From NCBI RefSeq assembly GCF_017876115.1, contig NZ_JAGINO010000003.1, forward strand, positions 186,001 to 250,000: a stretch of DNA of 64,000 bases, written 5' to 3'. The notes under the pieces were generated by a model. That model did not search any database, was not told where the DNA came from, and saw nothing but the letters and a program-made list of their open reading frames with translations. Every line of letters starts with the position of its first letter. Position 1 is the first letter of the stretch. The position numbers and the translations under genes are program-made. This document shows positions 31,114-40,456 of the stretch, in pieces. Source of the stretch: Azospirillum picis. GTDB taxonomy: Bacteria > Pseudomonadota > Alphaproteobacteria > Azospirillales > Azospirillaceae.

Positions 31114-33723
31114 TTGTCCCAGCCCGATCAGCCTTTCCGTACGCCGGTGTCGCCGCCCCAATCCGGGGTGCCGCCAGTGCCCTTCACGCAAGGGTCGCTC
31201 TTCGGCGAAGCCGATGCGATCGGTTATGGTTCCGGACAGGTCTACGACGAAATGGTGACCGGCCAGGGACGGCTGCGGCCGCACTGGCAGACCTTCATGA
31301 GCACGCTGGGTCCGCTGGACGCCGAGCAGATGGCGCACCGCTGGGAGGAAGCCCGCCGCCTGCTGCACCAGAACGGCGTGACCTACAACATCTACGGCGA
31401 TCCCAACGGCATGGAGCGGCCCTGGCCGCTCGACATGATGCCGCTGCTGCTGCCTTGGCACGAATGGAAGGCCATCGAATCCGGGCTGATCCAACGGGCA
31501 TCGCTGCTGAACGCCATCCTGACCGACCTGTACGGCCCGCAGACGCTGACCCGCTACGGTCGCCTGCCGCCATCGGTGATCCATGCCGATCCCGGCTTCC
31601 GCCGCGCCGTCCACGGCATCCGTGTTCCCAACGACGTCCATCTGCATTTCTACGCCGTCGATCTGGCCCGCGCCCCCGACGGGCGCTGGTGGGTCTTGTC
31701 CGACCGCACCCAGGCGCCGAGCGGCAGCGGCTACGCCCTGGAAAACCGCGCCGTAATGGCGAAGGTGCTGCCCGACAGCTTCCGCCACTGCCAGGTGGAG
31801 CGGCTGACCGGCTTCTTCGACACGTTCAAGGAGACCCTGCTCTCCCTGGCGGCGCGCAACAGCGCCGGCGGACGGACGCCCCGCGTCGTCCTTCTCACCC
31901 CGGGACCGTACAACGAGACCTATTTCGAGCACGTCTACCTCGCACGCTATCTCGGCATCACCCTGGTCGAGGGCGGCGACCTGACCGTCCGCGACCGGAC
32001 CGTGTTCCTCAAGACCCTCTCGGGGCTGGAACAGGTGGATGTCATCCTGCGCCGGCTCGATGCCGACTTCGCGGATCCCCTGGAGATGCGGGCCGACAGC
32101 TCTCTCGGCGTCGCCGGCCTCATCGAGGCCGTACGAGCCGGCAACGTCGTGGTGGCGAACGCGCTCGGGTCCGGGCTGATGGAATCGATGGCGATGAAGT
32201 CATCGCTGCCAACCCTGTGCCGCCATCTGCTCGGCGAGGAACTGCGCCTGCCGGGGGTGGCGAGCTGGTGGTGCGGGAACGACGCCGAGCGGGCCTATGT
32301 CCTCGACCATCTCGACGGGCTGGTGATCAAGCCGGCCTTCCCGTCCCTCGCCTTCGAGCCCATCTTCGGCGCCCAGCTCTCCGCCGGGGAGCGGTCGTCG
32401 CTCGTCGAGCGGATCAAGCGCCGCCCCTGGTATTTCGTTGGCCAGGAGCAACTGGCCCTGTCCACCGCCCCGGTCTGGCAGGACGGGCGGTTGCAGCCGC
32501 GCCCTCTGGTGCTGCGGACCTTCCTCTGCGCCACGCCGAGCGGCGGCTATGCGGTCATGCCCGGCGGCCTGACCCGCGTGTCGAGCGAATCGGGGCGGCT
32601 GGTGGTGTCGATGCAGAGCGGGGGCGGCAGCAAGGACACCTGGATCCTGGCTGCGCGCCGGTCCGACGTCGCGTCGACGCAGCCGCGGCCCGCCCTGGCG
32701 ACCGAGCCGACCGCCAGCGGTGCCCGCCCGTCGGCCAACGACCTGCCGAGCCGCGTCGCCGACGGCCTGTTCTGGCTCGGCCGCTACGCCGAGCGGGCCG
32801 AAGGGACCCTGCGGCTGTTGCGGGCAACCCAGAACCGGCTGATCGACAGCAACATGCCGGGCGCGGCCGCCCAACTCCGCCCCCTGCTCGACCTGCTGTT
32901 CTCGTTCGGCATGATCCCGGCGGACATGGCACGCGCTGGCGAAGGCGGCCCGAACCGCGGCCTGCGCGAAGCGCTGAATGCGGCAGTGACCGATCCGGAG
33001 CACCCGAACAGCCTGCGGTCCCAGGTCCTGCGCCTTCATCGCACCGCCTACTCGGTGCGCGACCGCCTGTCGATGGACATGTGGCGCGTGGTTTCCGCCA
33101 TCGATCGCCAGACCCAGCAGCCGAAGGCGCGGACCGATTCGGCTTCGCTGGCGCTTCTCCTCGACGAGGTGATGATCAGCCTCGCTGCCTTCTCGGGGCT
33201 GGAGCAGGAAAGCATGACGCGCGGCGCCGGATGGCGTTTCCTCGACATCGGGCGGCGCATCGAACGGGCGCTCCACATGATTGCGGTGACGCGCGGCGTC
33301 CGGATCGCCGACCTCGACCGGCTGGACGAGCCGGCACAGGCGGCCACCCTCTCCATCCTGCTGGAGTTGGGCGAGAGCATCATGACCTACCGCGCCCGAC
33401 ATCTGACACGGGTGCAGCGTACCGCCGTCCTGGAGCTTCTGCTGGCCGAGGAGGCGAACCCGCGCGCGCTGGCCTTCCAGCTCGGAGCGCTCGACCGTCA
33501 CATGCGGGCCTTGCCGGACCAGGGCGTCGGCACCGGGACCGATCCGACCGGCGGTGCGCTCGCCATTATCGCCACCGCCCGCGACAGCCTCGCGCGTGGC
33601 GAGGCACTGGCGGACAGCGCGATGCTGCGCGTCCTGCTGGACACGCTGGCGATGTCGCTGCCGGACGTGTCCAATTTCCTGGCCCATGCCTACTTCAGCC
33701 ATGCCTTCGCAAGATCGGCCTGA
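31114..33723 (+). CDS. Circularly permuted ATP-grasp / alpha-E fusion protein
   Basis: An 869 aa fusion of two families usually encoded as separate neighbours. The first part (about 80-500) is a CP_ATPgrasp domain with WWVLSDRTQAPSGSGYALEN, VVLLTPGPYNETYFEH and VDVILRRLDADFADPLEMR, which supply ATP- and metal-binding residues. The second part (about 540-869) is the helical alpha-E (DUF403) domain beginning LPSRVADGLFWLGRYAERAE. Together they are predicted to form amide bonds, building or tagging a peptide. The start is a TTG (31114) without a good ribosome-binding site; GTG 31147 is an alternative. Confidence 0.9.
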   Translation: MSQPDQPFRTPVSPPQSGVPPVPFTQGSLFGEADAIGYGSGQVYDEMVTGQGRLRPHWQTFMSTLGPLDAEQMAHRWEEARRLLHQNGVTYNIYGDPNGMERPWPLDMMPLLLPWHEWKAIESGLIQRASLLNAILTDLYGPQTLTRYGRLPPSVIHADPGFRRAVHGIRVPNDVHLHFYAVDLARAPDGRWWVLSDRTQAPSGSGYALENRAVMAKVLPDSFRHCQVERLTGFFDTFKETLLSLAARNSAGGRTPRVVLLTPGPYNETYFEHVYLARYLGITLVEGGDLTVRDRTVFLKTLSGLEQVDVILRRLDADFADPLEMRADSSLGVAGLIEAVRAGNVVVANALGSGLMESMAMKSSLPTLCRHLLGEELRLPGVASWWCGNDAERAYVLDHLDGLVIKPAFPSLAFEPIFGAQLSAGERSSLVERIKRRPWYFVGQEQLALSTAPVWQDGRLQPRPLVLRTFLCATPSGGYAVMPGGLTRVSSESGRLVVSMQSGGGSKDTWILAARRSDVASTQPRPALATEPTASGARPSANDLPSRVADGLFWLGRYAERAEGTLRLLRATQNRLIDSNMPGAAAQLRPLLDLLFSFGMIPADMARAGEGGPNRGLREALNAAVTDPEHPNSLRSQVLRLHRTAYSVRDRLSMDMWRVVSAIDRQTQQPKARTDSASLALLLDEVMISLAAFSGLEQESMTRGAGWRFLDIGRRIERALHMIAVTRGVRIADLDRLDEPAQAATLSILLELGESIMTYRARHLTRVQRTAVLELLLAEEANPRALAFQLGALDRHMRALPDQGVGTGTDPTGGALAIIATARDSLARGEALADSAMLRVLLDTLAMSLPDVSNFLAHAYFSHAFARSA

Positions 33724-33727
33724 TGCG

Positions 33728-34708
33728 ATGACGCCGAACCCCACACCGCCGCATCACACACCGCCAGACCAGATGCCGGCCTCCACCACCGGCGGCGCGG
33801 CGCCGGCATCGCCATCAGGCGCTTCGACCCGCTACAGGGTGCGCCACGCCACGGCCTACGACTATGGCGAAGACGTGCCGATCTCCCACCATCTCCTGCA
33901 CCTGACGGCCCGCCCGCACCCGCGCCAGCGCGTCCGCCGCAGCACGCTGACCATCGATCCGGTGCCCGCGGTGCGGAGCCAGCGGGTGGACTATTTCGGC
34001 AACACCGTGACCTATGTCGCGGTGCAGGAACCGCATCGCAGCTTCTCGGTGATCGCCGAAAGCGAGGTCGAGGTGTTCGATGTGCCGCCCATCTCCCCCG
34101 ACGCGTCGCTGGCTTGGGAACAGGTCCGCGACAGCCTGCGCGGCCTGTCGGGACCGGACGACGGGGCGGAGATCACGCAATACTGCTTCGACAGCACCTT
34201 GGTTTCCGTCAGCCCCAGCCTGCTGGACTATGCCCGCGGCAGCTTCGCCGGCGGGCGCCCGGTGATGGCGGCGGCGATCGACCTGATGCAGAGGATCAAC
34301 GGCGACTTCGCCTTCGACCCGACGGCCACCACGGTGGCGACCCCGCTGGCGGAGGTGATGCGGAGCCGGCGCGGGGTGTGCCAGGACTTCGCCCAGATCA
34401 CGGTCGGATGCCTGCGCGGCATGGGCCTGCCCGCGCGCTATGTGTCGGGATATCTCCGTACCCTGCCCCCGCCCGGCAAGCCGCGGCTGGTGGGCGCCGA
34501 CGTCAGCCACGCCTGGGCATCGGTCTGGTGCGGTCCCGGCGGCTGGCTCGACATCTGCCCCACCAACGCCTGCCTCGCCAACCGCGATTTCATCACGGTC
34601 GCCTGGGGCCGCGACTATGACGATGTCAGCCCGGCCCGCGGCGTGCTGGTCGGCGGTGCCGGCCATGGGCTGACGGTCAGCGTCGACGTCGAGCCGCTGG
34701 AAGGCTGA
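33728..34708 (+). CDS. Transglutaminase-like cysteine peptidase family protein
   Basis: A 326 aa protein with the bacterial transglutaminase N-domain (from YRVRHATAYDYGEDVPISHH) and a papain-like core: catalytic Cys in RRGVCQDFAQI, His in VSHAWASVW, Asp in WLDICPTN. The N-terminal 35 residues are Pro/Thr/His-rich and disordered. Its ATG is 4 bases after the stop of the ATP-grasp/alpha-E gene, so the two are surely co-transcribed. It probably hydrolyses or transfers amide bonds of the product made by the ATP-grasp enzyme. The proteasome-like Anbu protease, often found with these genes, does not follow. Confidence 0.92.
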   Translation: MTPNPTPPHHTPPDQMPASTTGGAAPASPSGASTRYRVRHATAYDYGEDVPISHHLLHLTARPHPRQRVRRSTLTIDPVPAVRSQRVDYFGNTVTYVAVQEPHRSFSVIAESEVEVFDVPPISPDASLAWEQVRDSLRGLSGPDDGAEITQYCFDSTLVSVSPSLLDYARGSFAGGRPVMAAAIDLMQRINGDFAFDPTATTVATPLAEVMRSRRGVCQDFAQITVGCLRGMGLPARYVSGYLRTLPPPGKPRLVGADVSHAWASVWCGPGGWLDICPTNACLANRDFITVAWGRDYDDVSPARGVLVGGAGHGLTVSVDVEPLEG

Positions 34709-34738
34709 GAGTGTCCGTGCAGGCGGCTTTGCGGGCAG

Positions 34739-35128
34739 TCAGGCGTCCGCGGTCGCCGGCGGCATCCCGAGCATCCGCTGCAGCGTGGCGTGGATGGTCC
34801 GTGGGTTAACGGGCTTGCTGAAGATCTCCAGCGGCTTCCATCGGTCGTGCGTCAGGTCGCTGTCATGGGTGAGGTAGCCGGTCATCACCACCACCGGCAA
34901 CTCGGCGTCGCGTTGCCGGATTTCGCGGATCAGCGCGTGCCCGTCCATGCGCGGCATGCGCAGATCGGTCACCAGCGCGTCTATCTTCTCCCGGGCGAAG
35001 CGCTCGAGCGCCTCGATGCCGTTTCCCGCGACCGAGACGCGGAAGCCGCGGAGGGACAGGAAATCCTCGAGCGCCATCGCCGCAAGGACTTCATCCTCAG
35101 CAATCAGGATGTGGAATGGCTCAGGCAT
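34739..35128 (-). CDS. Single-domain response regulator
   Basis: A 129 aa receiver domain with no output domain. The acidic pair is in ILIAEDEV, the phosphorylated Asp in ALVTDLRMPRMDG, the switch Thr in VVVMTGYL, and the conserved Lys in IFSKPVN. Its ATG (35128) lies inside the last codons of the kinase gene (8-base overlap), so the two are partners. Without a DNA-binding domain it must act by protein contact or as a phosphate shuttle. Confidence 0.93.
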   Translation of the reverse strand: MPEPFHILIAEDEVLAAMALEDFLSLRGFRVSVAGNGIEALERFAREKIDALVTDLRMPRMDGHALIREIRQRDAELPVVVMTGYLTHDSDLTHDRWKPLEIFSKPVNPRTIHATLQRMLGMPPATADA

Positions 35129-36692
35129 GCGACAACTCCCGGTCCAGCGAGGATGCCGGCTGACTCGGCAGGATGATGGTGATGCGGAGGCCCCGGTGGC
35201 CGTCCTCAAGATCGACATTTGCCGCATCGATGCGGCCGCCCATGCGGTCGACGATGCCATAGCCGATCGACAACCCCAGGCCGGCGCCCTGGCCGACCTC
35301 CTTCGTCGTGAAGAACGGGTCGAAGATCCGGGGCAGCAACGCCGGATCGATGCCGCCGCCGTCGTCGGTCACCTGTATCGCCATGGTGTGGCCGTCCTGC
35401 TCACCGCTGACATCGACCATGATGCGGCCTGCCGCCCGTCCCGCCCCACGCAAGGCGAGGATGGCATCGCGCGCGTTCGAAAACAGGTTGAGGATCAACT
35501 GCTCCAGTTCGAGCGGCCGTCCATCCACCAGCAGGTCGGTGGAGGCGGCACGTTCAACAATCTCGATGTCCTCCAGGGCATACTGGTGCCGCACCAGGTC
35601 GATCGCGCTGTTGATGCAGGTGACGGGATGGAAGACCTGGGTCGATCCGCCGTCGCGGCGGCCGAAGGTGCGGACATGGTCGATCAGCCTGGCCATGCGC
35701 TCCGTCTGGTCGATGACCAGCGTCAGGGCACGGTCGACGCGGTCCGGGTCGAGCGCATTGCCGCGCAGGCGGGCCAGGATGTTTTCCGCCCACAGGCGGA
35801 TGATGTTCAGCGGCTGGCTCATCTCGTGCGCCATACCGGCCGCCAGCGTGCCCAATGTCGCCAGCTTGGAGGTCTGGACCATCTCCTCCTGCAGGCGCCG
35901 GCGCTCCGTCACGTCGCGCCCGCTGCCGAGCAACTGGACCACGCGACCATTGGCGTCCTTCATCGGGACCAGCATGGTATGGAACACGCGCTGACCGACC
36001 GGCAGAGAGAGCACCTCTTCGTAGTCGATGCTTTCGCCGGTGTCGCGGCACTGGGAATAGCGGCCGAGCACGGCGTCCGCCACCTCAGGCGACAGCGCGT
36101 CCCTGACGCGACGGCCGCGCAACTGCTCGGGGTTCAGGCCGGTCGCTCGCGCCAGCGCCGGGTTGATCGCCTCGTACGCGAAATCTCCGTCGGGGCGGAC
36201 CTCGACGATGAACAGCGCCTCCGCCAGATTGTTGAAGAAGCTGGAATAGCGGGACTCGGCTTGGCGCCGGACGGCGATCTCCCGCTCCAGCGCGGTGTTG
36301 GTGCGTTCCAGTTCCTTCGGGCTGGGCAAGACCAGCAATCGCGGCATCAACCACCACAAGGTCGCCGCGGTGGCGAGCGACGCCAGTGCGGTGATCGCCT
36401 TCACCACCCCTTCCAGCAGATAATCCGGGTTCCACAACGTCCACACGGCCAGCAAGTGGGTGGTGCCGCAGGCGACGATGAAGATGGCGAACAGCAGCGC
36501 CACCCAGCCGAAGACGAGGTCGCGGCGGCGATGGACGAAATACAGCAGCGCCAACGGAATCGAGAAATAAGACAATCCGATCAGTGTGTCGGAGGCGATG
36601 TGGAGCGCGAGTATGTCGGGCCGCCACAGCAGGCAGACACCATGAGGCACGAATCCGTTCGGATCCAGGAGTTCGTCAAATCCCGTTGCCAT
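35121..36692 (-). CDS. Ethylene-receptor-like PAS histidine kinase
   Basis: A 523 aa sensor kinase. Three N-terminal membrane helices (about 33-120) match the plant ETR1 ethylene-binding domain: SDTLIGLSYFSIPLALLYFV and FIVACGTTHLLAVWTLW. Asp35, Tyr42, Ile45, Pro46, Ile72, Cys75 and His79 correspond to ETR1 D25, Y32, I35, P36, I62, C65 and H69, with a constant offset of ten; C65 and H69 bind the copper that holds ethylene. A coiled coil (125-150), a PAS domain (150-265), the phospho-acceptor His289 (AAGMAHEMSQP) and an HATPase domain (NLFSNARD, DDGGGID, GAGLGLSI) follow. It overlaps its response regulator gene. Likely an ethylene sensor for plant contact. Confidence 0.92.
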   Translation of the reverse strand: MATGFDELLDPNGFVPHGVCLLWRPDILALHIASDTLIGLSYFSIPLALLYFVHRRRDLVFGWVALLFAIFIVACGTTHLLAVWTLWNPDYLLEGVVKAITALASLATAATLWWLMPRLLVLPSPKELERTNTALEREIAVRRQAESRYSSFFNNLAEALFIVEVRPDGDFAYEAINPALARATGLNPEQLRGRRVRDALSPEVADAVLGRYSQCRDTGESIDYEEVLSLPVGQRVFHTMLVPMKDANGRVVQLLGSGRDVTERRRLQEEMVQTSKLATLGTLAAGMAHEMSQPLNIIRLWAENILARLRGNALDPDRVDRALTLVIDQTERMARLIDHVRTFGRRDGGSTQVFHPVTCINSAIDLVRHQYALEDIEIVERAASTDLLVDGRPLELEQLILNLFSNARDAILALRGAGRAAGRIMVDVSGEQDGHTMAIQVTDDGGGIDPALLPRIFDPFFTTKEVGQGAGLGLSIGYGIVDRMGGRIDAANVDLEDGHRGLRITIILPSQPASSLDRELSHA

Positions 36693-36902
36693 GTCCGCCC
36701 TTCCCGACCCAACTCACCTCCCTGGCGGAGAGGCCGCAATTAGGCGTCGAGACTGTTATACTTACACGTACACGTTCCGCTTCCCGGCCGACGCCGTCAA
36801 GCTGTCAATCCGCCTGGATATGCCACCGCGATGTGTCACCCGGGACCGCCCTCACCCGCGGCCAGGTCCACGGGCGGGCAAGGACTGCGTCCGGGCGATG
36901 CC

Positions 36903-38510
<1,608 letters not shown>

Positions 38511-38650
38511 GCGCGGGTCCCGTGACAGAAAAGGTGATCGTGCGAACGGCGAAAAGGGCCGGCAGGCGAAAACGCCCCCGGCCCTCGGCGCATTACATAG
38601 CAGCCCAGGGCGCCGGTTTCCAGCGGCTTGCCGCCCGTCCGAGCATCCGT

Positions 38651-38893
38651 TCACTGGCGGTCCGGATACAACCCAGTCAAGCACATCACATAATGGAGAC
38701 CAAGAACCGGCTCTTTGCCCCTGAGATCAGGGAGCTTGAAGCTCTGCTTGTCGTCGCCCCCGAACTTGTTCCCCATTACGCTGTAAAGCGCTTCATAGGA
38801 CGTAACGTTCAAACTGCTTCCATCACAGGCCGCAAAGCCATCAGGAACGAAGTCATAGGGAACCAAGATAATTTCTCCAGTAAACTCTTCCAC
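38651..38893 (-). CDS. Miniature phage tail-collar (microcystin-dependent-like) protein
   Basis: An 80 aa protein with a tail-collar fold: GEIILVPYDFVPDGFAACDG then KFGGDDKQSFKLPDLRGK. Microcystin-dependent-type proteins have about 170 aa; here the collar is joined directly to a C-terminal tail (LHYVMCLTGLYPDR) that resembles the end of those longer proteins, so the middle seems to be missing. Start is GTG 38893 with GGGGGT upstream. The DNA around it is AT-rich compared with both neighbours, and no phage genes are adjacent. It may be a cargo or a decayed remnant. Confidence 0.65.
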   Translation of the reverse strand: MEEFTGEIILVPYDFVPDGFAACDGSSLNVTSYEALYSVMGNKFGGDDKQSFKLPDLRGKEPVLGLHYVMCLTGLYPDRQ

Positions 38894-39026
38894 CGCACAC
38901 CCCCAGTGAAATCGTAAGCATCACGGCTCACGATACACGCCTTAGGGGAAATTCTTAAGCAGGAATCGGAAAAGGATTTACCGGGCGATCAGAATCGCAA
39001 CCAACCCTACGGAACACATGGATAGA

Positions 39027-39057
39027 AAGGGGGAAATGGCAATCCATTTTCCCCCTT
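39027..39057 (-). terminator. Intrinsic terminator of asd
   Basis: On the minus strand AAGGGGGAAAATGG pairs with CCATTTCCCCCTT around a short ATTG loop, then TTC. It lies about 20 bases past the asd stop. Confidence 0.8.
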
Positions 39058-39075
39058 GGAGGCTTCAGGAGCTCG

Positions 39076-40110
39076 TCACAGCGCCAGTTCGGCGATCTGC
39101 ACCGCGTTCAGGGCAGCGCCCTTCAGAAGCTGGTCGCCGCAGACGAACAGATCCAGGCCATGGTCGCCGAACACCAGGTTGCTGCGGATGCGGCCGACTT
39201 CGACGTCATACTGGCCGGTGGCGCTCAGCGGCATCGGATAGGCGCCGTTCGCCGGGTCGTCCACCACCTTCACGCCGGCGGCATCGGCCAGCACGGCGCG
39301 GGCGGCATCGGGCGTGACCGGCTGGAGGGTTTCCAGCGTGATCGCTTCGGAGTGGGCGCGGTAGGTCGGGATGCGGACGGCGGTGCAGCTAACCGGGAGG
39401 TCGGGAACCTCCATGATCTTCCGGGTCTCCCACGTGACCTTCATCTCCTCCTTCGTATAGCCGTTTTCCTGGAAGGCATCGATCTGGGGGATCAGGTTGA
39501 AGGGGATCGGGTGGCGGAACACGCTGTTGGTGACCGGCTTGCCGTCCAACTGGTTGCGCGTCTGCTCCTCCAGCTCGGCCATCCCCTCGGCGCCGGCGCC
39601 GCTGGTCGCCTGATACGTGGAGACGATGGCACGCTTGATGCCGAAGGCCTTGTGCAGGGGACCCAGCGCCACGACGGCGATGGCTGTGGTGCAGTTCGGA
39701 TTGGCGATCAGGCGGCTGCCGGCGGCATACGCCTCGCGGAAGACGTGGGCGTTGATTTCCGGCACGATCAGCGGGATGTCGGCGTCGTAGCGGAAGGCGG
39801 AGCTGTTGTCGATCACCAGGGCGCCGGCCGAAGCCAGATCCTTGGCATGCGCCTTGGCGAAGTCGCCGGACACCGCCAGCAGGACCACATCGTAACCCTT
39901 CACGACATCGGCGTCGAACGCCTTCAGGGTCAGGGCGCCATAGGGGGTTTCCTGCACCTTGCCGGCGGACCGCTCGGACGCGAAGAGGCCGAGTTCGGCG
40001 ACCGGGAAATTGCGGTCGTGGAGGACCTTGACCATCTCCCGGCCGACGGCACCGGTGGCGCCGACCACGGCGACGCGGCGGGGGGAAGCGGAGGCGATGT
40101 TGCTGCTCAT
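39076..40110 (-). CDS. asd: Aspartate-semialdehyde dehydrogenase
   Basis: Reduces aspartyl phosphate to aspartate semialdehyde, the branch point to lysine, threonine, methionine and diaminopimelate. The 344 aa length is normal. The NADP-binding motif [12 protein letters not shown] is at residues about 14-25, the catalytic Cys in [10 protein letters not shown], and the His region in [15 protein letters not shown] strong terminator follows. Upstream lies a 346-base gap before glgP that contains only a very small ORF. Confidence 0.97.
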   Translation of the reverse strand: MSSNIASASPRRVAVVGATGAVGREMVKVLHDRNFPVAELGLFASERSAGKVQETPYGALTLKAFDADVVKGYDVVLLAVSGDFAKAHAKDLASAGALVIDNSSAFRYDADIPLIVPEINAHVFREAYAAGSRLIANPNCTTAIAVVALGPLHKAFGIKRAIVSTYQATSGAGAEGMAELEEQTRNQLDGKPVTNSVFRHPIPFNLIPQIDAFQENGYTKEEMKVTWETRKIMEVPDLPVSCTAVRIPTYRAHSEAITLETLQPVTPDAARAVLADAAGVKVVDDPANGAYPMPLSATGQYDVEVGRIRSNLVFGDHGLDLFVCGDQLLKGAALNAVQIAELAL

Positions 40111-40191
40111 GTCGGGGTTCCGTCCTGTCTATCGCACTGTTGATCGGACCGGCCTATCGGTCGTTCGGACAGCGGACCCCGGATACGACGA

Positions 40192-40219
40192 GGCCCCGTC
40201 CGTTGTCCGGCGGGGCCTG
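40192..40219. terminator. Inverted repeat between asd and glgP
   Basis: AGGCCCCG and CGGGGCCT form a perfect 8-bp stem with a 12-base loop. It lies just downstream of the tiny ORF on the minus strand. No T-run follows on either strand, so its role as terminator is uncertain. Confidence 0.45.
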
Positions 40220-40248
40220 CCTCGTGGAAGAAACGCTGGTCGATCCGA

Positions 40249-40326
40249 TCAGCACGCACCACGACGCTTCCCGCCGAAGCGAGTCGCTTTTTTGGTCGTA
40301 GTGGTGGTGATGGCCTTGCGGTTCAT
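40249..40326 (-). CDS. Candidate 25-residue basic peptide
   Basis: A very short frame, ATG at 40326 to TGA at 40249, encoding MNRKAITTTTTKKATRFGGK and five more residues (RRGAC). It is strikingly basic with a Thr run, and an inverted repeat follows it at the expected place. It has only a weak ribosome-binding site (AAGACAACGG). I do not know a matching family. It could equally be a chance frame in the asd-glgP gap, which otherwise holds nothing I recognise except a 9-bp inverted repeat at 40391-40414 close to the glgP stop. Confidence 0.3.
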   Translation of the reverse strand: MNRKAITTTTTKKATRFGGKRRGAC

Positions 40327-40456
40327 GACCGTTGTCTTAGCCGAATGGGCAGGGTTTGTAAAGCGCCTGCGTCGCTTCGTCCGGCCCTTCCCGGCTCTCG
40401 CGAAGGAGAGCCGGGGAGACGACCGCAAGAGGCACGGCCGCAAGAGGTTTCGCGCC

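Noticed and set aside
30900-33731. A 943-codon frame on the plus strand, offset from the ATP-grasp/alpha-E gene.
   Set aside because: The overlapping frame at 31114-33723 carries all the conserved ATP-grasp and alpha-E motifs; this one is Arg/Pro-rich noise.
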